DNA from: Verrucomicrobiota bacterium
GTDB taxonomy: Bacteria; Verrucomicrobiota; Verrucomicrobiia; JAWXBN01
Length of the DNA stretch: 47,329 nt
Direction: 5' to 3'
Assembly: GCA_034440155.1 (NCBI GenBank)
Contig: JAWXBN010000062.1
Span: 1 to 47,329 of the forward strand
Shown one piece after another: positions 9,772 through 18,460 of the stretch; position 1 is the first letter of the stretch; every line of letters begins with the position of its first letter. The notes below the pieces were generated by a model. The model was not told the DNA's origin. It saw only the letters and a program-made list of their open reading frames with translations, and searched no databases. Position numbers and translations under genes: made by a program.

Positions 9772-10454
9772 AGGGTTTGAGGGGAGGCCTCGACGGCGTT
9801 TTTCCTGAGTTTATTAATCGATGACTCAATGTCATTGGCAAAAACGGATGTACCACAGACAAAAACATTTGCCCCAGCTGCAGCCGAGAGACTGATCGTG
9901 TCTTGGTTGACTCCGCCATCGACCTCGATTTGGCAATTGATCAGCTCGGCATCAATGATCTTTCGGAAAAAGCGTACTTTTTCCATGACCTCTTTGATAA
10001 ATGGTTGTCCACCAAAACCGGGATTAACCGTCATGCACAACAAAAGGTCAATTTCCTTAAGAAAAGGGATTACCCTGTCTTGGATGGTCGGGGGATTAAT
10101 GGCCAATCCACATTTTGCGCCCATCTCACGAATGGTTTTTAAGGTTTTCGACACGGGGTGGGGCGCTTCAAGGTGGACTGTGACAATGTCAGCCCCCGCC
10201 TCAATAAAGGAACGGATATAACGATCTGGTTGTGTAATCATCAAATGCACATCCAGCGGGATTTTTACAGCCTTTCGGAGGGCCCCGACGATATTCGGGC
10301 CGAAACTGAGATTGGGCACAAAATGCCCATCCATTATATCCACATGGATGTAGTCGGCACCGGCTTTTTCGGCTTCACGGGCTTGTTCAGCCAGACGCCC
10401 GGGATCAGCGGCTAGAATGGATGGGGCTATACGGAGTTTTTTACAATCATTCAT
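9768..10454 (-). CDS. rpe: Ribulose-phosphate 3-epimerase
   Basis: Interconverts ribulose 5-phosphate and xylulose 5-phosphate in the pentose phosphate pathway. The 228-residue TIM barrel shows IAPSILAADPGRL, HVDIMDGHFVPNLSFGP with the metal-binding His and Asp, the MTVNPGFGGQPF loop and EVDGGVNQDT. I chose the ATG at 10454 because the family begins right before the first strand; in-frame starts further up (10508 and 10484) would lie inside argJ. It begins four bases after the argJ stop, so argC-argJ-rpe looks like one operon. Confidence 0.95.
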   Translation of the reverse strand: MNDCKKLRIAPSILAADPGRLAEQAREAEKAGADYIHVDIMDGHFVPNLSFGPNIVGALRKAVKIPLDVHLMITQPDRYIRSFIEAGADIVTVHLEAPHPVSKTLKTIREMGAKCGLAINPPTIQDRVIPFLKEIDLLLCMTVNPGFGGQPFIKEVMEKVRFFRKIIDAELINCQIEVDGGVNQDTISLSAAAGANVFVCGTSVFANDIESSINKLRKNAVEASPQTL

Positions 10455-10458
10455 GGGA

Positions 10459-11670
10459 TTATTCGGATTTATTGAGTTCGACATACTTTTCCGTGATATC
10501 ACTGGCATAAACCGTATGTTCGCCCGATCCCAAATGAAGGTTAATGGTGATGGTGAAACGTGGTTTTTTGACGATTTTCCTTAGTTTTTCGACCGGTGTT
10601 TTTGAAACGATACCATTTTGCACGGCACATGACCCGTCATAATAAATATCCACGCATTCCTCTTTGATCTTGGCTGAGGAATAACCGATGGCATCCATAA
10701 TCCTTCCCCAATTTGGGTCGCCACCGCACCAAGCACATTTGACGAGACTTGAGTTTGCGACACTTTCGGCGGCGAGTTTTGCATCACGATGACTACTGGC
10801 CCCTTTGACAACGACTTCTACAACCCTTGAGATTCCTTCTCCGTCGGCCACGATCATCAGGGCGAGTTTGCGTGTGATGGTATTAAGTGCATTCTGGAAT
10901 TTTGAAAATTCAGGATGGGCAGGTGTGAGTGCCTCATTTTCTGCGAGACCATTAGCGAGGAGCAAAACCGTATCATTCGTGCTCATGTCACCATCCACGG
11001 TGATGCTGTTAAAGGATTGTTCCACCGCTATACCTAGTGCCCTATCGAGGGATTTTTTGTCAATGGAGGCATCTGTCGTGATAAAACATAACATGGTCGC
11101 CATATTCGGGTCGATCATTCCCGCACCTTTGGCGATGGCACCAATGGTGACGCGTTTACCATTGATTTGAAATGATAAGGCGACTTCCTTTTTACAAGAA
11201 TCACTGGTCATAATCGCCTCGGCAGCATCTTTGCTCCCATTCCGGGAGAGTTTTTTGACGGCTTTGGTGATTCCTTCCTCGATTTTCTGGATGGGCATAA
11301 AAACACCAATCCGTCCTGTGGAACAGATCAAGACCTCGGAATCCTTTACCCCCAAAGCTTTTGCGGTGGCAGAAATCATTTTCTTTGCGTCTTCGACACC
11401 TCGGACGCCTGTACAAGCATTCGCATTGCCGCTATTGGCGATAATGGCATAGGCCTGTTTATTTTTTACATTTTTGATTGAAACTTTGACCGGTGCGGCT
11501 TTGACCTGATTTGTTGTGAATTTTCCCGCTGCAACACAGGGTACCTCCGAGAAAATGACGGCGATATCCCTCTTGGTCTTATTTGTGGCCTTGATTCCGG
11601 CATAAATACCCGAGGCGGTAAATCCGAGCGGGGCGGTGATGCCACCTTTGATTTCAGTGAATTTTTCCAT
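10459..11670 (-). CDS. argJ: Glutamate N-acetyltransferase / amino-acid acetyltransferase ArgJ
   Basis: Transfers the acetyl group from N-acetylornithine to glutamate (and possibly makes N-acetylglutamate from acetyl-CoA) in the cyclic arginine pathway. The 403-residue precursor contains the self-cleavage site in KGAGMIDPNMATMLCFI, where the Thr of ATML becomes the N-terminal nucleophile of the beta chain. The oxyanion-hole type segment CSTGRIG and NSGNANACTG are also present. The length is standard. It lies 14 bp after argC. Whether it is mono- or bifunctional cannot be told from the sequence. Confidence 0.96.
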   Translation of the reverse strand: MEKFTEIKGGITAPLGFTASGIYAGIKATNKTKRDIAVIFSEVPCVAAGKFTTNQVKAAPVKVSIKNVKNKQAYAIIANSGNANACTGVRGVEDAKKMISATAKALGVKDSEVLICSTGRIGVFMPIQKIEEGITKAVKKLSRNGSKDAAEAIMTSDSCKKEVALSFQINGKRVTIGAIAKGAGMIDPNMATMLCFITTDASIDKKSLDRALGIAVEQSFNSITVDGDMSTNDTVLLLANGLAENEALTPAHPEFSKFQNALNTITRKLALMIVADGEGISRVVEVVVKGASSHRDAKLAAESVANSSLVKCAWCGGDPNWGRIMDAIGYSSAKIKEECVDIYYDGSCAVQNGIVSKTPVEKLRKIVKKPRFTITINLHLGSGEHTVYASDITEKYVELNKSE

Positions 11671-11684
11671 AAGAGATAAGTTTT

Positions 11685-12767
11685 TTAAATCAGTCCGGTT
11701 GTTTCTGGTAGTTGATAAGAAATATTAAAGGCCTGGACGGCTTGGCCTGAGGCTCCTTTGACTATGTTATCAATGGCTGAAAAGGCCAATATCCGATTCA
11801 TCCGCCAGTCCAGTTTGAATGATATTTCGATAAAATTTGTCCTGACGACATTTTTTGTGTCCGGTAAACGGGTGTCACCGAGAAATGATACAAAGGGTTC
11901 ATTCCCGTATTTTTCTTGATAGAGATTTGTGATTCCTAAGGAAGCATTTGCCTTATCTGAGAGGAATAAATCCTTAAAGGTCGGACTCATTTCAAAATAA
12001 AGGGTGGTCAATATTCCACGGCTCACTGGCATCAGGTGGGGGGTGAAACTAATGACTACAGGTTTTGCTATTTCCGGGAAAGCCCTCTTTTGAGCAAGTG
12101 AGAGCTCTTGCTCAATCTCGGATAAATGCCGGTGCTTTGGTACACCATAAGCCCGGAGGCTTTCATTACACTCCACAAAGAGGTAGTCTAACTCCGCCTT
12201 CCGCCCCGCGCCGGACACACCGCTGAGACTATCGGCTGTGATCCGCTCAGGATCAATCCATCCTTTTTCCAAGAGCGGGATAGTCGGCAATAATATACTC
12301 GTGGGATAACAGCCAGGGCAAGCTATGAGGGAGGATGACTTGATTTCTTTACGGTATATTTCAGGGGAACCGTAGACGGCCTTTTGGAGGAGGGCCGGTG
12401 CTGGATGGTCGTGCTGGTAGAATTCCTGATAAGTGTCAGCTGATCTGAGCCTAAAATCAGCACTCAGATCGAATATTTTCAAACCCTTTTCCACAAGAGG
12501 ACAGGCAAAATCCGACGCGACTCCATGGGGGAGGGCGAGGAATACCGCTTCAGCATTTTTGCTGATAGCATCAATATCGGGTTCAGTAAAACAAAGGTCA
12601 CCCCGGTAATGTAGGGAGGGGAAAACGTCACTGAGATTTCTGCCGGCATACTGGCGTGAAGTAACTGTTGTTAATTCGACATGGGGATGATTGACGAGGA
12701 GGGCGACTAATTGTTCCCCCGAATACCCAGAAGCACCGATGACAGCAACTTTGATTTTGTTTTTCAC
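11685..12767 (-). CDS. argC: N-acetyl-gamma-glutamyl-phosphate reductase
   Basis: NADPH-dependent reduction of N-acetylglutamyl phosphate to the semialdehyde, the third step of arginine synthesis. The 360 residues start with the nucleotide-binding motif VAVIGASGYSGEQLV; the catalytic cysteine sits in IACPGCYPTSILLP (about residue 155), and SGVSGAGRKAE and PHLMPVSRGILTT are typical of the family. The start codon is GTG at 12767. It is the first gene of argC-argJ-rpe. Confidence 0.96.
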   Translation of the reverse strand: MKNKIKVAVIGASGYSGEQLVALLVNHPHVELTTVTSRQYAGRNLSDVFPSLHYRGDLCFTEPDIDAISKNAEAVFLALPHGVASDFACPLVEKGLKIFDLSADFRLRSADTYQEFYQHDHPAPALLQKAVYGSPEIYRKEIKSSSLIACPGCYPTSILLPTIPLLEKGWIDPERITADSLSGVSGAGRKAELDYLFVECNESLRAYGVPKHRHLSEIEQELSLAQKRAFPEIAKPVVISFTPHLMPVSRGILTTLYFEMSPTFKDLFLSDKANASLGITNLYQEKYGNEPFVSFLGDTRLPDTKNVVRTNFIEISFKLDWRMNRILAFSAIDNIVKGASGQAVQAFNISYQLPETTGLI

Positions 12768-12818
12768 TAGACTAAAGATTACAACAGAAAATCAGTCGAA
12801 ATCTCTAGAGAAAATTAG

Positions 12819-12877
12819 AAAAAAATCCGATAAGTATTAAGACCAAGACTTATCTTTATTTACGCAAAATGCGTAAA
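12819..12877 (-). terminator. Two successive hairpins after the SufR-like gene
   Basis: Five bases beyond the stop codon lies an arm pair TTTACGCA/TGCGTAAA (12859-12877, loop of 3). It is followed on the minus strand by GATAAGT/ACTTATC (12829-12854), after which the minus strand reads GGATTTTTTTC. The second hairpin plus T-run is a plausible intrinsic terminator, though its stem is AT-rich. Confidence 0.55.
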
Positions 12878-12881
12878 AAAC

Positions 12882-13601
12882 TTAAGCTACAGCGACTTGC
12901 TGCATGATCTTGTCTTGGGTATGGAATTTAATCGGGGAATCAATCTGGAAGGTACACTTATACAATCCTGATGTTCTTTGTTCCGAACGCTTCACTGGCA
13001 TTCCGAGGACTTTTTGGAAAAGTTGCTCTTCTAAGGATTGAATAATAGGAAAATGATCAGAGATCCCGATAACAGGGGAGTTGTATTCGACAATCTCAAA
13101 AGTCTGCTCTTCTTCCTTAAAAATAACCTCGCTCATATAACCATCATCGTCACGGAGTGAAGCTAATTGATGAGCCCTGTTAATAGGATCGCTGGCTTTG
13201 ATTTTTTTGAGGTAATCTTCTGCGACGTCCTGATAAATCGAATAGAGGACTTTGTCACCGGAGCTTGGACCAAACATTTTATCAGATGCTGCCAATATCG
13301 ACAGTGTGAGCTCGGTAAATTGTGTCGGGAAGAACTCTTGGGCCAGAGCCGTCAGGCGGTAGGCTTTCTCAGGACGACCCATTCCTTTTGGACGTCTCCA
13401 ACAATCAAGGTACCCGTCTTTCTCAAGAGATATACAGTGCTGCTTGATCCCCATGTAAGATAAACCAATCTTTTCACAAAGTTCAGCAACGGACAGTCCC
13501 CCATTACTTTTCTTGATGGATGTCAAGATTTGATATTTTTGACTTTTGACAACTCTTTTCAGCAAACGACTCTTCATGGTTTTATTGATTAGTTTGAGCA
13601 T
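12882..13601 (-). CDS. SufR/ArsR-like winged-helix transcriptional regulator with reduced cysteine set
   Basis: A 239-residue regulator. A winged helix-turn-helix covers about residues 22-85 (QILTSIKKSNGGLSVAELCE, LSYMGIKQHCISLEKDGYL, and the wing GMGRPEKAYRLT). The C-terminal half aligns by eye with the iron-sulfur-sensing part of SufR-type proteins: EYNSPVIGISDHFPIIQSLE and GLYKCTFQI. In SufR the equivalent spots carry Cys (NC, PxxC, C near the end); here the first two are Ser and Gln and only the last Cys remains. It may therefore sense something else or none at all. Several perfect inverted repeats lie directly upstream of the ATG, suggesting autoregulation. It is transcribed alone, divergent from hisA. 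Confidence 0.75.
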   Translation of the reverse strand: MLKLINKTMKSRLLKRVVKSQKYQILTSIKKSNGGLSVAELCEKIGLSYMGIKQHCISLEKDGYLDCWRRPKGMGRPEKAYRLTALAQEFFPTQFTELTLSILAASDKMFGPSSGDKVLYSIYQDVAEDYLKKIKASDPINRAHQLASLRDDDGYMSEVIFKEEEQTFEIVEYNSPVIGISDHFPIIQSLEEQLFQKVLGMPVKRSEQRTSGLYKCTFQIDSPIKFHTQDKIMQQVAVA

Positions 13602-13701
13602 TACTTGATTTCAAGTATAAACTAAAAAATTAGTGAAAATAAAAAATCAAAATTGATTTGACTAAACTTTCAAAATTTCAAAAAAGTATTATTTTAATAC
13701 T
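13602..13701. promoter_or_regulatory. Cluster of four perfect inverted repeats upstream of the SufR-like gene
   Basis: Four palindromes stand in line: TACTTGA-TT-TCAAGTA (13602-13617, one base upstream of the start codon), ACTAA-AAAA-TTAGT (13621-13634), AAATCAA-AA-TTGATTT (13644-13659) and AGTATTA-TTT-TAATACT (13685-13701). Dimeric winged-helix regulators bind such dyads. The stretch is AT-rich, which raises chance matches. The rest of the 355-bp gap up to hisA (13702-13956) shows a TTACGTAA palindrome at 13735-13742 and nothing else I can name. Confidence 0.5.
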
Positions 13702-13956
13702 GATTTTATTGATTAGAATGATTATTTTTAATTTTTACGTAATAGTCGTTTTATGATAGGGTACATCAAAAGAAAACCCTCCGCTCAGTGGTGATAATTG
13801 CGATTAAAACCCCCGAGAAAATCATCTGGAATACATTCAAAATCAAAATAAGACATAAATCATCCTGTTCCCAATAGTCAGTAAAGACGGGAATCCTGAT
13901 CTTTTTTTGTTTTTTTCATTAACAATCTACCTATTGCACGATAGATTCTGCCACCT

Positions 13957-14682
13957 ATGATCATATTTCCTGCAATCGATTTAAAAGACGGTAAGGTCGT
14001 CAGGCTGCGCCAAGGGAAGGCCGAGGACGTAACCATCTATTCGGAGTCACCGGTCACCCAAGCCCTCTTTTGGCAAGAACAAGGGGGTGAATACCTTCAC
14101 ATCGTAGATTTGGATGGGGCATTCACCGGAGAGGGTAAAAACTTAGCGGCTGTCTGTGAGATCACCCGGGCTATAAAGATACCTTGCCAGATGGGCGGGG
14201 GGATCAGGGACCTCCAAAGGGCAAAAAAGGCTTTTGATGCCGGTGTCGCGCGGGTCATTGTGGGAACCAAGGCCTGTGAAAGTGTTGAATTCGTCGGTTC
14301 CTTGGTCAAGGAGTTTGGAGCGGACCGTGTCGCTGTCGGGATTGATGCGAAGGACGGCAAAGTAGCGGTAAAAGGATGGACAGAGTCAGGTACTTGGGAT
14401 CCGATCAATCTTGCCCAAGCAGTTTCAACCGCAGGAGTGGAGACCATTATCTATACTGATATTTCGACGGATGGAATGCTCAAGGGGCCAAACCTCCCAG
14501 CGATGGAAGAAATGGTCAAGTCTGTCGATGCAAAAGTCATCGCCTCCGGTGGCGTCAGTGTGAAGGAAGACATTACAAATCTGGGGATGATCAAAGGCCT
14601 GTATGGCGTGATTGTCGGCAAAGCCCTCTATGATGGCCATGTGCACCTGCCCGAAATCCTTAGCCTCGCCCAAAAAACGTGA
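13957..14682 (+). CDS. hisA: Phosphoribosylformimino-5-aminoimidazole carboxamide ribotide isomerase
   Basis: Amadori-type isomerisation of ProFAR to PRFAR, the fourth step of histidine synthesis. The 241-residue TIM barrel opens with IIFPAIDLKDGKVVRLRQG, whose Asp is the catalytic base. It has HIVDLDGAFTG, QMGGGIRD (first phosphate loop) and IASGGVSVKED (second phosphate loop); the second catalytic Asp is in IYTDISTDGMLKG. No other his genes are nearby. Its stop overlaps the GTG start of the helicase gene (GTGA, 14679-14682), indicating co-translation of unrelated functions. Confidence 0.96.
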   Translation: MIIFPAIDLKDGKVVRLRQGKAEDVTIYSESPVTQALFWQEQGGEYLHIVDLDGAFTGEGKNLAAVCEITRAIKIPCQMGGGIRDLQRAKKAFDAGVARVIVGTKACESVEFVGSLVKEFGADRVAVGIDAKDGKVAVKGWTESGTWDPINLAQAVSTAGVETIIYTDISTDGMLKGPNLPAMEEMVKSVDAKVIASGGVSVKEDITNLGMIKGLYGVIVGKALYDGHVHLPEILSLAQKT

Positions 14683-16733
14683 GTGAACGCGAATATGAAA
14701 TCCGCCATGAGCATCGGCCGTTATCGATTGATTACAAGCAGGAGCTTAATGAACAACAATACACGGCTGTAACGGCTCCGCCGGGGCCGATGCTGGTGAT
14801 TGCGGGGGCGGGCAGTGGGAAGACACGCACACTGACTTACCGGGTCGCCTATCTTATCGATAATGGTGTCGCCCCAGAGAATATCCTCCTTCTCACATTC
14901 ACAAATAAAGCCGCACGTGAAATGCTGCACCGCGTCGAGCAACTTGTTCCCCAGAATATCTCAAAGCTTTGGGGCGGGACATTCCACCATGTCGGTAACC
15001 GGATTCTCCGCCGCCACGCGACTCTGCTTGGTTACCAGAATGACTTTACCATTATCGACCGGGATGACGCAAAAAGCATGCTTAACCTGTGTATTGACGA
15101 CTTAAAAATCGACAAGAAAGATAAGAAATTCCCAAAAGCCGATGTGATCCTGGAAATATTCAGTTATGCCAATAATACTCAATCGCCCCTGCGTAGCATT
15201 ATTGACCGGCAATTTGCCTATTTTGAGGATGTAGCCACTACGATAGAAAAGCTTTACCCCGTATATCATGAACGTAAAGTCCGTGCAAATTGCATGGATT
15301 ATGATGACTTGCTGCTGAATATCATCGGGTTATTCGAGAAAAATCCGGATGTGCTTGATCTCTACCAGAGACAATTCCAATTCCTTCTCGTCGATGAGTA
15401 TCAGGATACGAATGCTGTCCAATTCCAGATGATCGAGATGTTAGCCAAAGCACACCAGAATATCATGGTTGTCGGGGATGATGCCCAGAGTATTTATTCA
15501 TGGCGGGGGGCGAATTTTACGAATATCCTGAAGTTTCCGGATCGTTATCAGGGAGCCAGCGTCTACAAAATCGAGATTAACTACCGTAGTACCCCTGAAA
15601 TCCTCGCATTAGCCAATCAAGTGATTAAAGGAAATACTCAGCAATTTGAAAAGGAACTCCGGCCTGTCCGCAAAACCAGTGTCCGCCCCGTGGTGATCCC
15701 GGCAAGTAACTCCTCGGAACAAGCAGCCTTCATCTCCCAACGCCTCATGGAGATCAGGGACGAGGGGATTTCTCTGAATGATTGTGCAGTCCTTTATCGC
15801 TCCCATTTCCACGCAATGGAGCTCCAGATGGAACTCACCCGCCGCCAGATCCCCTATTTAATCACCTCCGGGATCCAGTTTTTCGAGCAGGCTCATATCA
15901 AGGATGTCGCCGCCTTTCTGAAAGTGGCGGTGAACCCCTCTGACGAGTTATCCTTCCGCCGGATCCTCAAGATGTTACCGGGTATCGGACAGAAAACGGC
16001 TGATAAATTATGGACGTTGGCCAGTGCAGGAGTCATTCCTGATCCAAATGATTTATTGGCCACCAAACATTTTTCAGAACAATTCTGGCTCAATATTACA
16101 AAAGGGAAAGTGGGCGCGTCTGTCCCGGCAAAAGCTTACCGCGCTTGGTCACAAGTGGTCAAAACCCTTAGAGAACTCAATGATGAAAATATCCGTGGGA
16201 AGGTTCCCCAACAAATCAAAATCGTCATCGAAGCCTATTACGATGATTATTTAAAAGCGGAATTTACTAATTACCAATCACGCTTGGAAGATTTGAATCA
16301 ATTGGCCATTTTTTCCCGGAATTTCGAATCCGCCTCGGATTTCCTGGGCCAACTCTCCCTCATGACCTCTGTCGAGATGGAGTCATCATCGGCAAATCCC
16401 CTCCGAAATGATGAGTACGTACGCTTAAGCACGGTTCATCAGGCAAAAGGACTGGAATGGCCGGTCGTTTTTATCATCGGGGCGGCTGACGGGATGTTCC
16501 CGAGTGCAAAATCTCTCGACTCGGAAACCAGCGCCGAGGAAGAGGAGCGGCGGCTGTTTTATGTCGCTGTGACGAGGGCCAAAGACGAACTCTACATCTT
16601 ATACCCGATCATCCGCCAGACAATGAATTATAGCGACATGCTCCAAGGGCCGTCGCGTTTTATTTCGGAGATTCCCAAAGGATTCTTTGATGAGTGGCGG
16701 ATAAAAAGCGGGTATGTGGGGTTAGGAGGCTAA
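14679..16733 (+). CDS. UvrD/PcrA/Rep-type superfamily I DNA helicase
   Basis: An ATP-driven 3'-5' DNA helicase for repair or replication restart. The 684 residues carry the Q-motif region (LNEQQYTAVT), Walker A IAGAGSGKTRTLTYR, motif Ia LTFTNKAAREM, motif II LLVDEYQDTNAVQ, motif III GDDAQSIYSWRGA, motif IV INYRST, motif V VRLSTVHQAKGLEWPVVF and motif VI LFYVAVTRAKDELYI. The length fits PcrA/UvrD. It cannot be assigned to one of the three subtypes by eye. The GTG start overlaps hisA. Two GCAAWTTGC words lie inside (15209 and 15285). Confidence 0.93.
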   Translation: MSEREYEIRHEHRPLSIDYKQELNEQQYTAVTAPPGPMLVIAGAGSGKTRTLTYRVAYLIDNGVAPENILLLTFTNKAAREMLHRVEQLVPQNISKLWGGTFHHVGNRILRRHATLLGYQNDFTIIDRDDAKSMLNLCIDDLKIDKKDKKFPKADVILEIFSYANNTQSPLRSIIDRQFAYFEDVATTIEKLYPVYHERKVRANCMDYDDLLLNIIGLFEKNPDVLDLYQRQFQFLLVDEYQDTNAVQFQMIEMLAKAHQNIMVVGDDAQSIYSWRGANFTNILKFPDRYQGASVYKIEINYRSTPEILALANQVIKGNTQQFEKELRPVRKTSVRPVVIPASNSSEQAAFISQRLMEIRDEGISLNDCAVLYRSHFHAMELQMELTRRQIPYLITSGIQFFEQAHIKDVAAFLKVAVNPSDELSFRRILKMLPGIGQKTADKLWTLASAGVIPDPNDLLATKHFSEQFWLNITKGKVGASVPAKAYRAWSQVVKTLRELNDENIRGKVPQQIKIVIEAYYDDYLKAEFTNYQSRLEDLNQLAIFSRNFESASDFLGQLSLMTSVEMESSSANPLRNDEYVRLSTVHQAKGLEWPVVFIIGAADGMFPSAKSLDSETSAEEEERRLFYVAVTRAKDELYILYPIIRQTMNYSDMLQGPSRFISEIPKGFFDEWRIKSGYVGLGG

Positions 16734-16738
16734 CGGGT

Positions 16739-16960
16739 ATGCCGCGGGCTCCAGTAAAACTCATTCTCGGATTGATTTTTTTTCAGACCGTGGGGGATTT
16801 TGAAGCCGTATGGGAAGAGTTTTATAAAAATTGTGATGAGAAAGTCATCGGGATGTTGGAGATTCATCCCGCGATTATGTTTCATCTCCATTTTTCAGGC
16901 AATTTGCTCGAATACCTTTTGCACCGGCATCTTGATTATATTATCCGACTAAAAAACTGA
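16739..16960 (+). pseudogene. Truncated GH57 family glycoside hydrolase remnant
   Basis: A 73-codon frame beginning MPRAPVKLILGLIFFQTVG and containing HPAIMFHLHFSGNLLEYLL resembles the first 70 residues of GH57 alpha-amylase/4-alpha-glucanotransferase proteins, which start with a strand of the form LVLGLHFHQPVGNF and continue with HP.....LHFSG.LLE.L. The frame stops where those proteins go on for several hundred residues, and the HFHQP motif has become IFFQT, so catalysis is not expected. A strong Shine-Dalgarno sequence AGGAGG (within GTTAGGAGGCTAAC, 16719-16732) precedes the ATG, so a short peptide may still be made. Nothing downstream in the same frame continues the family. The family match is from memory and not checked. 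Confidence 0.55.
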
Positions 16961-17321
16961 TCAGGCGCGGATAATCTGAAAATGATCGAAACACTCTTTA
17001 CCGGAGAGTTAAATTTTGGACTTTTATGGAAAAGCTAATAATGAATTTATTTATATGACGCCAAATAGGTAGACCGGCCCTCGTGTCAAGAATATTAATG
17101 TGACCGACACGTTCGGATTTGCAAGTAGTCATCCGGTGCGGCTATGAACCTCATGACAGAAGAACCTGAGCTGGTATGGATATTTCCTATTCAAACATCC
17201 TTATTCTGTTGAAAGCGTTTGCCAAGGAGGCAGCTTCACGATAGTGTACAAAATTGTACTCCCTCTCTTATCCCATGTCACAGGTGGGTGGGATTATAAT
17301 GAGATTTAATCAGGATAGCAT
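16961..17321. other. Intergenic stretch without recognisable gene
   Basis: About 360 bases between the GH57 remnant and the lipoprotein gene. The reading frames are short and broken. I see no continuation of the GH57 remnant, no RNA gene and no clear repeat. The end presumably holds the lipoprotein promoter; AGGA about seven bases before the ATG at 17322 is its likely ribosome binding site. Confidence 0.5.
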
Positions 17322-17753
17322 ATGAAACTTAGAGCTTACTTACAATTGATGATTTTTGGAATGATATTATCCCTTTTTGCCGGTTGTGAAAGTACCTCCG
17401 TCAAAGAGCCTAACGCCGCAGTTTCCACAGCAGGTAAAACTAAAACGACGGTGACCACTACGACTAATATTACTCAGACCGTTACAAATTCTGCTCCCCA
17501 TGAAGTTTATAACGTAGGCCAGACAACTCCTGTGACGTCGGCCAATAAAGCTTATACACCTCCACCGGCAAAATCACGCCCGAAAAAGGCGACGGATCAA
17601 TCCGGGAGTAAGGCAGTAGGATTAAGAACTGCAAAACCTGGATATGTGATTAGTCCCTATGCTGTGTATGATGAGCCCATAGACGTGAGTGGTTTACCGA
17701 GTGGAACAGAGGTTAAATGCCCCTATAGCGGTAAAATATTTATTATCCCTTAA
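17322..17753 (+). CDS. Small lipoprotein with Thr-rich linker
   Basis: A 143-residue secreted lipoprotein of unknown role. The signal peptide MKLRAYLQLMIFGMILSLFA ends in the lipobox LFAGC, with the acylated Cys at residue 22. A Thr/Ser/Ala-rich low-complexity linker follows (TKTTVTTTTNITQTV, about residues 40-55), then a Pro/Lys-rich part. The C-terminus ends with DVSGLPSGTEVKCPYSGKIF; as I recall, similar tails occur in several verrucomicrobial secreted proteins, which is one reason for the suggested phylum. It is 14 bp upstream of the LOG gene and may be co-transcribed with it. Confidence 0.8.
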   Translation: MKLRAYLQLMIFGMILSLFAGCESTSVKEPNAAVSTAGKTKTTVTTTTNITQTVTNSAPHEVYNVGQTTPVTSANKAYTPPPAKSRPKKATDQSGSKAVGLRTAKPGYVISPYAVYDEPIDVSGLPSGTEVKCPYSGKIFIIP

Positions 17754-17767
17754 CTCCTGAACAAAAA

Positions 17768-18460
17768 ATGTATTCAGTTGATTTAAATTTTGATAATGAG
17801 GAAACAGCACGAGTTTTTCGGATTACCGCCGAGTTTGTTGTGGCCTTCCAAAAAATGTCCCAGATCGGATCGGCCGTAAGTTTTTTCGGATCCGCGAGGA
17901 CAAAACCGACAAATATTTATTATAAACAGGCCGTTGAACTTTCCTACAAATTCGCCTGGAACCATATCGCTGTAGTGACCGGTGGGGGGCCGGGAATCAT
18001 GGAGGCTGCCAACCGTGGGGCGGCAAATGCCAAAGGTATCTCCGTGGGATTGAATATTGAGTTACCCCATGAGCAATCTTCAAATTCTTATATTAATTTC
18101 CCGGTGAATTTCCATTATTTTTTCGTCAGGAAAATCTGTTTTGTGAAATATTCCATGGCTTTTGTGATCTTTCCGGGAGGATTCGGAACCATGGATGAGG
18201 CCTTTGAGCTTTTAACTCTTGTCCAAACAAAAAGGGTAGGACGGCGTCCGATTGTTTTATTTGGTACAAAATATTGGGGTGGTTTAGTCAAATGGATCAA
18301 AGGCCAGCTTCTTAAGGATAAATATATCACTCCAGGGGACGAGAATTTATTTGTCGTCACCGATTCTGTGGATAAAGCCTTCAAAGCGGTGATGGATTAT
18401 CACTGTGACCTTAATGGTTGCGCGAAAATTAATGATGATGTTCAAGATATTAAGCTTTAA
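17768..18460 (+). CDS. LOG family protein (putative nucleoside 5'-monophosphate phosphoribohydrolase)
   Basis: 230 residues with the LOG fold once annotated as lysine decarboxylase. The signatures are VTGGGPGIMEAANRGA and FPGGFGTMDEAFELLTLVQ, the PGGxGTxxE motif that binds the substrate phosphate and holds the catalytic Glu. Characterised members release the base from cytokinin ribotides or from AMP; the substrate in a bacterium like this one is unknown. Its 3' end overlaps the start of the M16 peptidase gene. Confidence 0.88.
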   Translation: MYSVDLNFDNEETARVFRITAEFVVAFQKMSQIGSAVSFFGSARTKPTNIYYKQAVELSYKFAWNHIAVVTGGGPGIMEAANRGAANAKGISVGLNIELPHEQSSNSYINFPVNFHYFFVRKICFVKYSMAFVIFPGGFGTMDEAFELLTLVQTKRVGRRPIVLFGTKYWGGLVKWIKGQLLKDKYITPGDENLFVVTDSVDKAFKAVMDYHCDLNGCAKINDDVQDIKL

